In this document: piece by piece, positions 16,404 to 26,836 of the stretch
How positions within the stretch are numbered: the first letter of the stretch is position 1
Layout of the letters: each line of letters starts with the position of its first letter
Made by a program: the position numbers and the translations under genes
The notes under the pieces: generated by a model
The model's database searches: none
Seen by the model: the letters and a program-made list of their open reading frames with translations, nothing else
What the model was told of the DNA's origin: nothing
Origin: a virus
IMG/VR virus record: IMGVR_UViG_3300046451_001604
Location: 1 to 43,969 of that record
Length of the DNA stretch: 43,969 nt
Direction: 5' to 3' (one strand)

Positions 16404-16844
16404 ATGGCGAAGAAATTATCACTAGAAGATAAAGATTTAGGGGTACTACCTCAAATAACACTTAGGACTTCATCTTATAGTGATGTTGATCTATCTTTTA
16501 CTAAAAGAAAAAATGGAGATATTTTTCTAAAGAAAGATGCTGCTGCCGTAAAACAAGCAATTAAAAACTTAATAATGACCAATCATTACGAAAAACCTTT
16601 TAATCTTTTTTATGGTGGTAATGTAACGAGACTTTTATTTGACCTTGCAGACGATCTGCACTCAGAAGATGTTGAAACTCAGATAAGAGAAGCAATAGAA
16701 AATTACGAACCTAGAGTAAGAATTTTAGATATTTCTGCTAAGATATTAGGAACATATAATACTTGTTCAGTTATCGTAACTTTTCAAGTTATAACCACTA
16801 ACGAAATAGTAACATTAGAAACAGATATCGCAAGGTTAAGATAA
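16404..16844 (+). CDS. gp25: gp25-like baseplate wedge protein
   Basis: A 146-residue protein (T4 gp25: 132). The pattern DVDLSFTKRKNGDIFLKKDAA, VKQAIKNLIMTNHYEKPFNL, RLLFDLADDL, REAIENYEPRVRI is diagnostic of gp25. It joins wedges to the inner baseplate and initiates sheath assembly. It is first in a run of wedge genes and is followed directly by gp6. Confidence 0.95.
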   Translation: MAKKLSLEDKDLGVLPQITLRTSSYSDVDLSFTKRKNGDIFLKKDAAAVKQAIKNLIMTNHYEKPFNLFYGGNVTRLLFDLADDLHSEDVETQIREAIENYEPRVRILDISAKILGTYNTCSVIVTFQVITTNEIVTLETDIARLR

Positions 16845-18662
16845 ATGGCAACAAACATTACATCAGCACAACTAGATTTTGAACAAATAAAATCTTCCTT
16901 AAAAACGCATTTTGCAAATAAAACTGAATTTAGTGATTATGATTTTGAGACATCTGGTTTGTCAAATATATTAGATGTTTTAGCATATAACACACACTTA
17001 AATGGATTAGTAGCAAATTTCGCCACCAATGAGTCTTTTTTGAATACAGCCCAATTAAGATCATCTGTTGTTTCACATGCAGAAGGTCTTGGATATAGAC
17101 CAGCATCAAGTAATGCGTCAGAATCTACAATAACCGCTTCTATAGATTTATCAGCAGTAGGGTCGCGACCAGGGTCTATAAGTTTACCTATTGGTACAGT
17201 TTTTACTGCTTCTAATGACTCAGAAACTCATACCTTTAATAATAAATCAACGGTAACCGCCAATGATGTGAGTGGTGTATATACATTTGAAGATATCGTA
17301 GTTTATGAGGGCGTTTCTAAAACTAAAACATTTTTGGTTGATTCTTTAAGTGCATATCAAACATATGTTATACCAGATGAAACTATTGATACAAATTCTT
17401 TGGAAGTCAGAGTATATAATTCACCAACATCTTCGGTCTTTTCCACATATACGTTTTTAGATGATGCCATTCAAGTTTCTGCAACTACGGAATACTATGA
17501 TATACGAGAAGCACCCAATGGATATTATGAAATTAATTTTGGAGATGGTAAATCTTTTGGAAAAGCCCCACCTGTTGGGGGTAAAATATTAGTTACTTAT
17601 GATAGTGTTACTGGCTCAAAGGCTAATGGATCAACAACATTTACAGCATCAAACCCTTTAAATGTTAATGGTATAGATTATCCTATTAGTGTTGGTTCGC
17701 AAATCGCCTCTCATTCAGGGAGTGAAAGAGAAACTATAGAATCCATAAAACTTCTTGCCCCAATACAATTTTCCGCTCAACAAAGATTGGTAACATCTTC
17801 AGATTATAGGGGGGTGATCTTATCTAGATTTTCTTCTGTACATGATGTTGCAGTTTGGGGTGGGGAACAAAATGTTCCAATAGATTATGGGAAAGTGTAT
17901 ATATCCCTATTATTTGCAAGTGGTACGACTGATGCTGCAAAGAAAATTGTAAAAGATAAGATCAAATCAATATTCACTGATAATTTATCAGTCATGTCTA
18001 TAGACAATGTTTTTGTTGAACCAAACACTTCGTATATTGAGTTGACTACAGAGTTTTACTATAATGAGGGATTAACTAAAAAAACAACAACAAGTTTAGA
18101 AACTTTAGTCGATTCTTATAATTCAACATATTTTACAAATAATCTCGGAAAATTTAGTAGTAAATTTAGACGATCACCACTATTAACAGGAATTGATAAT
18201 GTTGATAGATCAATTTTATCGTCTAAAATCGATTTAAAAATTCAACAAAGATTCTCTCCAACATTAGGAACTTCTAAATCATATCAATTAAATTTTCCAG
18301 TTTCGCTTGAGGCATTCAACGCAGAAAATTATATTATACAATCTTCTGAATTTACATATAGAGGTAATATTTGTATTTTCAGAAATAAATTATCGTCAAA
18401 TAAAATAGAGATTTTTGTACCTGGAACTGGAACTGTACTTGAAACTGGTATTGGTTCATATGATAATATTAATGGAGTTTTGATTCTTAATACTTTCGCG
18501 CCTGATACAATTCTTGGTGGTTTGACTGAAATAAAAGTTTCTGCGAAGCCCCAAAATCAAGCGGTTATTTCACCTCTAAGAAATTATATTATCACACTAG
18601 ATACTGGCGCATCACGATCATATGGTAATGTAGAGTATTCAAGTCAAAAGATAGTATTATAA
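16845..18662 (+). CDS. gp6: gp6-like baseplate wedge protein
   Basis: A 605-residue protein (T4 gp6: 660). The N-terminus LDFEQIKSSLKTHFANKTEF, FSDYDFETSGLSNILDVLAYN and later FGDGKSFGKAPPVGGKILVTY, LVTSSDYRGVILSRF match gp6 and the gpJ-like baseplate fold. It forms the inner wedge ring that opens during contraction. It starts immediately after the gp25 stop. Confidence 0.93.
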   Translation: MATNITSAQLDFEQIKSSLKTHFANKTEFSDYDFETSGLSNILDVLAYNTHLNGLVANFATNESFLNTAQLRSSVVSHAEGLGYRPASSNASESTITASIDLSAVGSRPGSISLPIGTVFTASNDSETHTFNNKSTVTANDVSGVYTFEDIVVYEGVSKTKTFLVDSLSAYQTYVIPDETIDTNSLEVRVYNSPTSSVFSTYTFLDDAIQVSATTEYYDIREAPNGYYEINFGDGKSFGKAPPVGGKILVTYDSVTGSKANGSTTFTASNPLNVNGIDYPISVGSQIASHSGSERETIESIKLLAPIQFSAQQRLVTSSDYRGVILSRFSSVHDVAVWGGEQNVPIDYGKVYISLLFASGTTDAAKKIVKDKIKSIFTDNLSVMSIDNVFVEPNTSYIELTTEFYYNEGLTKKTTTSLETLVDSYNSTYFTNNLGKFSSKFRRSPLLTGIDNVDRSILSSKIDLKIQQRFSPTLGTSKSYQLNFPVSLEAFNAENYIIQSSEFTYRGNICIFRNKLSSNKIEIFVPGTGTVLETGIGSYDNINGVLILNTFAPDTILGGLTEIKVSAKPQNQAVISPLRNYIITLDTGASRSYGNVEYSSQKIVL

Positions 18663-18663
18663 A

Positions 18664-19893
18664 ATGAAAGAAAATAGAGTAGATGAAAAAATAAATTTAA
18701 ATTCTATAAAAAGTGTTCTACCAGAACACTTTACCAGCGATTATCCAAATCTTATAAGTTTTGTAGAGACTTATTACGAATATATGGATTCGGATGGTCA
18801 ATTTGGAGATATTATTAATGATCTAAATGGGATAAGAGATATTGGAACAACTGATCTTTTATATATTGATAATATGTTTGAAGAGTTTGCGCTTGGCCTA
18901 AGTAGTGAATTTTTTGACGAACCTAGAGAAATATTAAGAAACTTTGCAAAATTTTTCAGAGTAAAGGGGTCTTTGCATTCAGCACTGGGCTTTTTCAGAA
19001 GTTTTTACAATGATGATTTTGTTACAGTGGAATATCCTAAAAGTAAATTATTTATTGTTGGCGATCATGCATCAGAAATTGGACCACATAGTGATAAATT
19101 AATTCAAGATGGCGGTGTTTATCAAGTTCTTTCTATTTTAATTAAATCAAAAATTTCATTAGGTAAATATAATGAATTTTATAGACGCTTTGTTCATCCA
19201 ACAGGATTTCACCTTGCAGCAGTAATGGAAATAGATAATACCAATATTGTAACTATGACCTCTGAACCAGCGCAATTAATAATACCAGATGATATTATTA
19301 GATTTGAAGATTCTTCTCACAACATGACTATGGATCACACTACATTAGGATGCACATCATTGGTGGCGTCTGGTCAAACTGTTATTTTAGAAGCGCGAGG
19401 CCCAGAAACCCTATATAATGAAAATAAAATTATACAGTTGGACGGAGGGCAGATTTTTGAATGGGGGTTATCCGCTCATGCCAGCCCTGGGTGGCTTTAT
19501 GATCATGGGATGAATTCACAAGGATATCTTGGACCACATTCATTTAATTCAGAACTTATTACCTTAAATAGAGTAAATAATACACCTTTAACTAAAATAA
19601 AATCGTTTATAGATTCTGATTATTATGCACCCAGTGATCATTTTAGAAATCATAGTTTAGATAGTATTGACATCAGCGCACTAACTGTCCAAAACTTTTG
19701 CTTTCAATCAGCAGCGGCTAATGCACCTTATGATAGTGTAGGAAATACGCCTAATTTTCCAATAAATAGATATAGGACAATTAAAGAATTTTGTGCTTGC
19801 GAAGAAGATATTTATGATATAAATACTAAGGATACTATCATTAATGGCATTAACGGACTAACAATACAACAAACTAAGGACGCTTTAATCTAA
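18664..19893 (+). CDS. gp7: Shortened gp7-like baseplate wedge protein
   Basis: A 409-residue protein that aligns with only the C-terminal part of T4 gp7 (1032 residues). PNLISFVETYYEYMDSDGQF corresponds to the T4 NFEAFCEAYIQYLSDGYGTQ segment; ILRNFAKFFRVKGSLHSALG corresponds to AVARFFESRSYDFYSTKGIE; RFVHPTGFHLAAV corresponds to RFVHPVGFGFIAI. The large N-terminal gp7 region is absent. Position between gp6 and gp8 fits the wedge. The remaining C-terminal about 200 residues are not recognised. Confidence 0.75.
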   Translation: MKENRVDEKINLNSIKSVLPEHFTSDYPNLISFVETYYEYMDSDGQFGDIINDLNGIRDIGTTDLLYIDNMFEEFALGLSSEFFDEPREILRNFAKFFRVKGSLHSALGFFRSFYNDDFVTVEYPKSKLFIVGDHASEIGPHSDKLIQDGGVYQVLSILIKSKISLGKYNEFYRRFVHPTGFHLAAVMEIDNTNIVTMTSEPAQLIIPDDIIRFEDSSHNMTMDHTTLGCTSLVASGQTVILEARGPETLYNENKIIQLDGGQIFEWGLSAHASPGWLYDHGMNSQGYLGPHSFNSELITLNRVNNTPLTKIKSFIDSDYYAPSDHFRNHSLDSIDISALTVQNFCFQSAAANAPYDSVGNTPNFPINRYRTIKEFCACEEDIYDINTKDTIINGINGLTIQQTKDALI

Positions 19894-19906
19894 AGTAGGA
19901 AATAAT

Positions 19907-21292
19907 ATGGCATCAATTGTAACGGAAGCACTTAAACAAGAACTAATTCGACCAGTATTGAAAAATATTACTACTGGTGTTAGTCCACATTTTTATCTGG
20001 GATTGTCAAAATCTCAATCTTGGCCTAATGGTTCAGATTCAGCACCCACGCCAAGGCAAGATGTTGATGAAGAAAATGATTTCCGAAAAGGACTACAAGG
20101 TGTTGTTAAAATCAATGCCGCTTCATTTATTATCCCTCGGCAAAATTGGAGAACTGGTGTAATATATCCAGAGTATGATGATCAAAAAACTTTGGCTGAA
20201 TATAAATCTAATTCAATATATTATTATGTGATGACTGATGCTCAAGATGTTTATATGTGTATGGTAACTGGTAGGGATGCTAACGGCACACCAGTACCAT
20301 CTACAACAAAACCACAAGGTCAAAACAACCACATTTTTGGATATTCAGATGGTTATAGATGGAAATTTTTATATACAGTTTCTCCATTGGCTTCTAATTA
20401 TTATATGACGCGAGAATGGATACCAGTACAAACTATAGATACTACAGATTCAAATTCTCCAGGAACAGACCTGAAACAAAAAATTATTCAAGATACAGCC
20501 AGAAGAAGTGAAATCACATCTTTTTTCATAGAAAGTGGTGGATTAAATTATACAGATTCTTGTATGATTAAAGTTAATAATGTTCTTGACGCTAATATTT
20601 TAGTTACAACAGATGCGGCGGCTGGCGGTGCAATTACAAAAGTATTATTCGCTTCAGATTCCACAACATTTCATACTCAAACAGATTTGGATGGAGCATT
20701 AATTACAACAGAACATGCTACTGGAACAAATGCAATAATAAGACCTATATTATCAAATTCTATGGGTATTGGTGCATCTGCTGAAGTAGATTTACGAGCC
20801 GAAGCAATACTTATTAACTCTAAAATTACAGGAGATGATTCAGATTTTATAGTTGCTCAAGACTTTAGACAAATAGGTATCCTTAAAAACATAAAAGACT
20901 CTCATGGAGTAGGCGGTGATTATTTTCAAAACAACACTGGGCAAGCGTTGAATAGTATGAATTTAACAATATCATCAGCATTTACTAAAGATAAATATAT
21001 TGTTGGTAGCATATCTGGTGCGAAGGCGTTTGTGGACAATATTGTAGGAAGTACTATATTTTACCACCAATTTGATTCAACTGGATATGTTGATTTTAGA
21101 GAGAGTGATACTGTTACCGAAATCGGTGGTAGTGGTGCTGGTGATATCAACCCAAATTTGAGTAAGATTAAACCCGAAGTTCATCCAAGGTCTGGTAGTA
21201 TTCTTTACATAGATAATAAATCAGCCATTGCGAGAGTGTCAGGTCAAACTGAAGATATTAAAATAATTATTAAACTAGACAACTGTACTTGA
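19907..21292 (+). CDS. gp8: gp8-like baseplate wedge protein
   Basis: A 461-residue protein (T4 gp8: 334). FYLGLSKSQSWPNGSDSAPT, SFIIPRQNWRTGVIYPEYDD, DGYRWKFLYTVSP and the end SGSILYIDNKSAIARVSGQT follow T4 gp8 (FGRSEPW, VIPRRDWGDTRY, GYVWEYLFEIP, GEMIYMENRPPI). It has an insert in the second half relative to T4. It bridges gp6/gp7 and gp10 in the wedge. AGGAAATAAT precedes the ATG. Confidence 0.88.
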   Translation: MASIVTEALKQELIRPVLKNITTGVSPHFYLGLSKSQSWPNGSDSAPTPRQDVDEENDFRKGLQGVVKINAASFIIPRQNWRTGVIYPEYDDQKTLAEYKSNSIYYYVMTDAQDVYMCMVTGRDANGTPVPSTTKPQGQNNHIFGYSDGYRWKFLYTVSPLASNYYMTREWIPVQTIDTTDSNSPGTDLKQKIIQDTARRSEITSFFIESGGLNYTDSCMIKVNNVLDANILVTTDAAAGGAITKVLFASDSTTFHTQTDLDGALITTEHATGTNAIIRPILSNSMGIGASAEVDLRAEAILINSKITGDDSDFIVAQDFRQIGILKNIKDSHGVGGDYFQNNTGQALNSMNLTISSAFTKDKYIVGSISGAKAFVDNIVGSTIFYHQFDSTGYVDFRESDTVTEIGGSGAGDINPNLSKIKPEVHPRSGSILYIDNKSAIARVSGQTEDIKIIIKLDNCT

Positions 21293-21307
21293 TAGAAAGA
21301 AACTATA

Positions 21308-22255
21308 ATGGTTAAGACATTCACTACAAACACCTTTTCAAATGTTTATAAGGATGACTACGATGAAGATAAAGGTTTTCAGCGTATTCTCTTTAACAGC
21401 CAAAAGGCGTTACAAGCAAGAGAACTTACCCAACTTCAAACGATTATTCAAGAAGGTATAAATCGTTTTGGTAAAAATGTTTTTAAAGAAGGTGCGGCAG
21501 TATCTGCTGGTGGTGTTGCTATTAATAATAGATATAGATTCATTAAATTAGATATTACACTAAACCCATTACCAGCAACATCTATAGTAGGCAAATCTTT
21601 TGTTGGTCAAACTTCTGGTATAACAGTAAAAGTATTAGAAGTTGTTCCGCAAGTTTCTCCTGATCCTGCAACAATTTATGTTCAATATATTAATACTCTC
21701 ACAGCAACATCAGGAACATCAACTATAGCCGTAACACCTGGTGAAGAACTTGTGGAAACTGATGGACAAATTCGTTTGGTGGTTCAACCTATAAATTCTA
21801 CTACTAATCCAGCGTTTGGATATGGAACCAAATTCTCAGCAGGCGATCAAGATTTTTTTACCCAAGGTTTTTTTATTCACGCGCCACTACAAGAAATTAT
21901 TATTTCAAAATATAGCGACATAGTATCAAAAACTATAGGATTCAAAGTGCTGCAAGATATCGTCACAGTAGACGATGATAATACTTTATATGATAATCAA
22001 GGTAGTCTTCCAAATCATACCGCCCCGGGCGCAGATAGGTTTAGAATTAGGTTGATACTTACAACAAAAGATTTAATATTAGATGGTGAGACCTTTGTAT
22101 ATGTTGCAAGTGTGGTTAATTCTCAAATAGAAGAAAGAGTAACTGGATTTGACCAATACAATCTAATTAATGACCTGATGGCAACTAGAACAAATGATGA
22201 GTCTGGTGATTACACAGTTAAACCGTTTTTCATAAGATTCGAGGATAGCGCATAA
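21308..22255 (+). CDS. DUF4815/gp10-type structural protein, N-terminal half
   Basis: A 315-residue protein. The start DDYDEDKGFQRILFNSQKAL, QARELTQLQTIIQEGINRFG matches the N-terminus of the large DUF4815 structural protein of marine T4-like phages (gp10-associated). In those phages the region continues directly into a segment like LRISPGKAYVNGY. Here that segment begins the next ORF, in another frame, at a TAATG junction. A split gene, or a frameshift that breaks one gene, are both possible. Confidence 0.7.
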   Translation: MVKTFTTNTFSNVYKDDYDEDKGFQRILFNSQKALQARELTQLQTIIQEGINRFGKNVFKEGAAVSAGGVAINNRYRFIKLDITLNPLPATSIVGKSFVGQTSGITVKVLEVVPQVSPDPATIYVQYINTLTATSGTSTIAVTPGEELVETDGQIRLVVQPINSTTNPAFGYGTKFSAGDQDFFTQGFFIHAPLQEIIISKYSDIVSKTIGFKVLQDIVTVDDDNTLYDNQGSLPNHTAPGADRFRIRLILTTKDLILDGETFVYVASVVNSQIEERVTGFDQYNLINDLMATRTNDESGDYTVKPFFIRFEDSA

Positions 22256-25200
22256 TGGCTAACATTAAATTAAGAATTTCACCTGGCAAAGCATATGTCA
22301 ATGGATATAAAATACAGAAAAATTTACCTACATTTTTATCTGTAAGTAAAGCGACAGAAACAGCGACTATTACGAATGATACTATTGGTGCTAGTTATGG
22401 GCATTTTGTTTATATCACTGCGGATACTTCATCCTCTGATGTTAATGTAAAACACCTTCCAAATATCTCTGATCTTGGTCTTGTTCAGATTAGGAATGCT
22501 ACTGCTTATGGTGGAACAAGTGTGGGAAGTTGTAGAGTTCGGGCGATGGAAAAATATGACAGTGTAAAAGATTCTGCTGGCGTGGCTTTGGTTTCACATA
22601 AACTTTACATCTTTGATATTCAAATGTATGCTGGTCAATTTTTTTCAACTGGTGCGAAAAGTATAGGAACATCTGATCAAAATTATGTTAATATATACCA
22701 AGAAAATTTACGATCAGTTGTACATAGTGCCAATAACAAAGGGCTTATTTTTTCAGCAGCACACCCAAGAATAAAATCTGTTGTAAACTTATCAATGTTT
22801 CAACAGAAAAAATATACCGTTTCTCGGTCTGCGAATACAACATCAATAACATTTTCTTCTGCTTCAGGTGAAATATTTTCAAATACAAATGATTGGATTA
22901 TTACAAATCATAACGGGCTTATTGAAACTCCAACTATAACTTTAAACGGCTCTTTTAATACAGTAACTATTTCAGGACTATCAGTAGGTTCTACTGTAAA
23001 CGCAACAAATGTTGAGGTTATAGGATACATTTATAAATCAAATGCGGTCTTGGCTCAAAAAACGCGACAAAATGGCACAAGAAATTATACGGTCCCTTGG
23101 ACGCCGGGTGTGAAAGATGCATTTGTTGATTTAAATGAACTTGACATTATTTCTGTAACTGCGGTAAGATATGCTGATGTAAATGGCGACGATATTACAG
23201 ATAAATTTATTTTGGATAATGGGCAGAGAGATTCTTTTTATGAAACAGGTAAACTGAGATTAAAGAATGGACAATCTTTAGATGATACTACAATTTGGGT
23301 TGCATTCACTCATTTTGAACATGGGCCAGGAGATTATTTTGCTCCTAATTCATATGTAGGGGCTGGATTTGGCTATAATGAGATCAATACATATACGATG
23401 GAAGATGGCTCAGAGGTTGATCTGAAAGATGTTATTGATTTACGGCCATCTAAAGGACAAACTGGTAACGATTTTACACACTCATCTGCAAGAGTTTCAC
23501 CAGTTCCCAAGCCAATATCTATTATTACAGCAGATATTGAATATTATCTTCCAAGGTATGATAAACTAGTTGTTCAGCAATCAGGAGAATTTAAGTACAT
23601 TGAAGGTGTTGCATCAATGGACCCAAAATTTCCAGATGCACCAACAAGTTCTATGGAAATATATCGTATTAGGTTAAATCCATTTACTTTGGACAGTACC
23701 GATTTGTCGTTTAGTTTGATTGAGAATAAGCGATACACTATGAGAGATATTGGAAAAATTGATAAAAGAATTGATGATTTAGAAGAAGCAGTTTCACTAT
23801 CACTACTTGAAATGGATACTAAAAATATTCAAGTTTTTGATGAGAACGGCAATCCTAGAACTAAAAGTGGGTTTACGGCAGATAACTTTTCTGATCAAAC
23901 CCATACAGATATATATAGCACGGAGTATCGCGCATCTATTGATCCACAAGAGCAATTTACAAGACCTAAATTTAACCCCAATAATATTGGTTTGGTGTAT
24001 GATCACACACAATCTACTGGAACTGTTTTAGTTGGCGACAATATTTTTCTTAACTATACTAACCAAGATTATCTTGAGCAAAACTTAGCATCAGGTGCTG
24101 AAAATGTTAATCCATTTATGATTTCGTCATTTAGAGGTCATGTAAAAATGTCTCCTTCAAGTGATGATTGGAAAGAAATTGGATATATGGGTGCCAATAT
24201 AATTGATAATGGTACTAGATTAAATACTGATGCTGCAATTCTTTGGAATGAGTGGGAGTGGAATTGGGGCGGCTCAGATTTAAATGGGTTGGAAGTTGGT
24301 AATGAAATTTCGCAAACGGGCGTGACCAACGAAGACCCATATAGTAATGTAACTGAATGGAGAGTTAGAAGTGGATGGTTAAAAACTGGAAAAAGATATT
24401 ATAGAAGAACAATAACTGGTGTGAACAGAACAACTTCAACTGTAGTAAATAGGATTGTTGGTAGTGAAACTATTAATGAAGTTGTTGGCGATAGATTTAT
24501 TCAATGGTCTTTCATTCCATATATGCGATCCAAAATGGTATTTTTCAAAGCATCTGGCTTACAACCAAACACAGAAATGTTCGCCTTTTTTGATGATCGG
24601 CCTGTCACTGATTGGGTTAAACAAGAATCTTTCTCTTCGTATAATACACACAAGCAAACAGAATATGGTAACAGTCAGGTCAACGCTACAGGGCATCCTA
24701 GTGGTAATACCAAATTATATAGTGATAATAATGGTCAATTAGAAGGATCATTTTTTATTCCAAGTACCGATAATATAAGATTTAAAACGGGAGCCTTAGA
24801 ATTTAAACTAACAGATATTACTAAAATAGACGATGATAAAGCAATAAGTATTGCTTCTGGTATATTTAATTCAACTGGTATATTAGATACTCATCAAGAG
24901 GATATTGAAACTACTAGAGTATTAGAAGTTGTAGGTACAACTGAGGAAACCAGTCAGCGAAGAATTCAACTTAGCGATAGCGGTGCGGTAAGAATACCTC
25001 ATTGTGTGATTGATCCACTTGCACAATCCTTCACTGTTTCCGAATCAACTGGTGTTTATATTACTAATGTTACTCTGTATTTTAAACAAAAAAGTTCCAC
25101 AATGCCTGTTTGGATTCAAATTCGTCCAATGGTTAATGGATATCCATCATCTGATGTTATTGTTCCAGGATCACAAAAACTTTTAACCTCGCCACAAGTT

Positions 25201-26625
25201 TCTATTAGTTCTGACGGTACTGTTGGAACTATATTTGTATTTGATGAACCAATTCGTCTAAAGGGTGGTAGTGATTATGCATTAGTATGCTTGACTGACA
25301 ATACTGATTATTTGTTATATACTTCAAAAGTTGGTGAATTTGTTTTGGGTACAACTGAAGAAAAAATCAATAGGCAACCATTTTTGGGTTCCTTGTTCAA
25401 ATCACAAAACAGTAAAACTTGGGAAGCGGCTCAATGGGAGGATATGAAATTTAAAATCCAAAGAGCAAAATTTACTGAAACTAGTGGTACAGTATTTTTA
25501 AAAAATGCTACAGTGCCAACAAGAGTTCTTGGTGTTGATCCAATCACTCTCTTTGGAAAGGATAGTCCAACACTTGTCGCATCAAAAACCACTGTTAAAG
25601 TTTCTGCGCCAAATCACGGATTATTGATTGGAGATAGTGTAGTTATATCGGGAGTTGTTAATTCTACCTATGGAAATGCAATTAACAATGGTGGCACGGC
25701 CCATACGATTACAGAAATTGATCCATATGGTTTTGCTTTCGTATCTTCAGACGGATTTATCACAGGTGCAGCAGCCACTGCATCTGTTGGTGGGCCTTTA
25801 TCACCAGTGATAACTGGTGGTTCAAATGTTACCATAACCCCACAATACGCCTATAATTTATCTTGGCCTAATATTGATGGTATAACACCGATTGGCACCA
25901 CTATCAATTTCACACATAAAGGTATAAGTGGAAAATCTTATGCAGGAAATGAATCTCCATATGTGCAGTATGGGGCGGAATCTGTCATAACAAAAACTAA
26001 TAATTATTATGAATACCCTAGAGTAATTTCTAACGCTATTAGAGAATCCCAACTAGGATATTCTTCTTTACAATTTTATGGTAATATGACAACCGTTTCG
26101 GATTTTGTATCACCAGTAATTGATATACAAAGAGCGTCAGTAACTTTAGTTGAAAATATAATAGATAACCCTGTTTCAGTTGATTCCTCTGCTCAAGGTA
26201 ATAATGTATTGTTTGATGTTACCACTACTGGTTACGATACATATAATCCAGAAACTGATCCCCTTGATGGGTCATCAGCAGCGAAACATATCACAAAATC
26301 GGTAAGATTACTATCCCCAGCAAATGGTCTGAAAGTTTTCATGGGAATTAATAAACCATCAGTTTGTAATGTGGATTTATATTATAAAGCAGAAATGGGT
26401 GAAATAGATTTTGAGAGTGTCAATTGGACTTTAGCAGAGTTAGACACTGCAATGCCAAGTGATGATGACGCTTCAACCTTTAGGGAATATATATACACTA
26501 TAGGTGGGGATATAGGAACATTACCAGATTTTACTAAATTTAAATTAAAAATTGTAATGCAATCTACAAATAGTTCCAGAGTTCCTGCGATTAGAGATTT
26601 AAGAGCAATAAGTTTAGGGGATTGA
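22255..26625 (+). CDS. Large DUF4815/gp10-type baseplate or fibre-socket protein
   Basis: A 1456-residue protein, the largest in the window. It starts with ISPGKAYVNGYKIQK, a conserved internal motif of the DUF4815 family. The middle contains WNEWEWNWGG, RYYRRTITGVNRTTS, FIPYMRSKMVFFKASGLQPN, MFAFFDDRPVTDW and GQLEGSFFIPSTDNIRFKTG, typical of this family in marine T4-like phages. C-terminal beta-rich domains follow, including a VKVSAPNHGLLIGDSVVISG segment. Likely part of the baseplate periphery that holds fibres. It is translationally coupled (TAATG) to the preceding ORF. Confidence 0.78.
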   Translation: MANIKLRISPGKAYVNGYKIQKNLPTFLSVSKATETATITNDTIGASYGHFVYITADTSSSDVNVKHLPNISDLGLVQIRNATAYGGTSVGSCRVRAMEKYDSVKDSAGVALVSHKLYIFDIQMYAGQFFSTGAKSIGTSDQNYVNIYQENLRSVVHSANNKGLIFSAAHPRIKSVVNLSMFQQKKYTVSRSANTTSITFSSASGEIFSNTNDWIITNHNGLIETPTITLNGSFNTVTISGLSVGSTVNATNVEVIGYIYKSNAVLAQKTRQNGTRNYTVPWTPGVKDAFVDLNELDIISVTAVRYADVNGDDITDKFILDNGQRDSFYETGKLRLKNGQSLDDTTIWVAFTHFEHGPGDYFAPNSYVGAGFGYNEINTYTMEDGSEVDLKDVIDLRPSKGQTGNDFTHSSARVSPVPKPISIITADIEYYLPRYDKLVVQQSGEFKYIEGVASMDPKFPDAPTSSMEIYRIRLNPFTLDSTDLSFSLIENKRYTMRDIGKIDKRIDDLEEAVSLSLLEMDTKNIQVFDENGNPRTKSGFTADNFSDQTHTDIYSTEYRASIDPQEQFTRPKFNPNNIGLVYDHTQSTGTVLVGDNIFLNYTNQDYLEQNLASGAENVNPFMISSFRGHVKMSPSSDDWKEIGYMGANIIDNGTRLNTDAAILWNEWEWNWGGSDLNGLEVGNEISQTGVTNEDPYSNVTEWRVRSGWLKTGKRYYRRTITGVNRTTSTVVNRIVGSETINEVVGDRFIQWSFIPYMRSKMVFFKASGLQPNTEMFAFFDDRPVTDWVKQESFSSYNTHKQTEYGNSQVNATGHPSGNTKLYSDNNGQLEGSFFIPSTDNIRFKTGALEFKLTDITKIDDDKAISIASGIFNSTGILDTHQEDIETTRVLEVVGTTEETSQRRIQLSDSGAVRIPHCVIDPLAQSFTVSESTGVYITNVTLYFKQKSSTMPVWIQIRPMVNGYPSSDVIVPGSQKLLTSPQVSISSDGTVGTIFVFDEPIRLKGGSDYALVCLTDNTDYLLYTSKVGEFVLGTTEEKINRQPFLGSLFKSQNSKTWEAAQWEDMKFKIQRAKFTETSGTVFLKNATVPTRVLGVDPITLFGKDSPTLVASKTTVKVSAPNHGLLIGDSVVISGVVNSTYGNAINNGGTAHTITEIDPYGFAFVSSDGFITGAAATASVGGPLSPVITGGSNVTITPQYAYNLSWPNIDGITPIGTTINFTHKGISGKSYAGNESPYVQYGAESVITKTNNYYEYPRVISNAIRESQLGYSSLQFYGNMTTVSDFVSPVIDIQRASVTLVENIIDNPVSVDSSAQGNNVLFDVTTTGYDTYNPETDPLDGSSAAKHITKSVRLLSPANGLKVFMGINKPSVCNVDLYYKAEMGEIDFESVNWTLAELDTAMPSDDDASTFREYIYTIGGDIGTLPDFTKFKLKIVMQSTNSSRVPAIRDLRAISLGD

Positions 26626-26626
26626 T

Positions 26627-26836
26627 ATGTTACTTTCTCAAATACAGGGCGAAAATAGATACGTTAAGGATTTAGAAACTGGGGCGATACTAAACACTGA
26701 TGTCACAGAAATTAAAAAATCAAAGGCGAGAAAGAAAAAAATGCGAGAAGAAAAAGAAGAAATTCAAATTTTAAAGTCAGAAGTTGCAGATATAAAAACT
26801 CTGCTGTTAGAAATTCACAGAAAGTTAGGTGATTAA
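26627..26836 (+). CDS. Small coiled-coil structural-type protein
   Basis: A 69-residue protein with a short N-terminal YVKDLETGAILNTD motif, a Lys-rich stretch (KKSKARKKKMREEKEE) and a C-terminal heptad-like helix (IQILKSEVADIKTLLLEIHR). It probably oligomerises. It sits between the large gp10-type protein and a fibre gene and overlaps the latter by one base. Function unknown. Confidence 0.6.
   Translation: MLLSQIQGENRYVKDLETGAILNTDVTEIKKSKARKKKMREEKEEIQILKSEVADIKTLLLEIHRKLGD

Noticed and set aside
19818-19825. TATAAATA about 80 bases before gp8
   Set aside because: It is inside the gp7-like coding region and further from the start than the other boxes (24-37 bases); could be chance.
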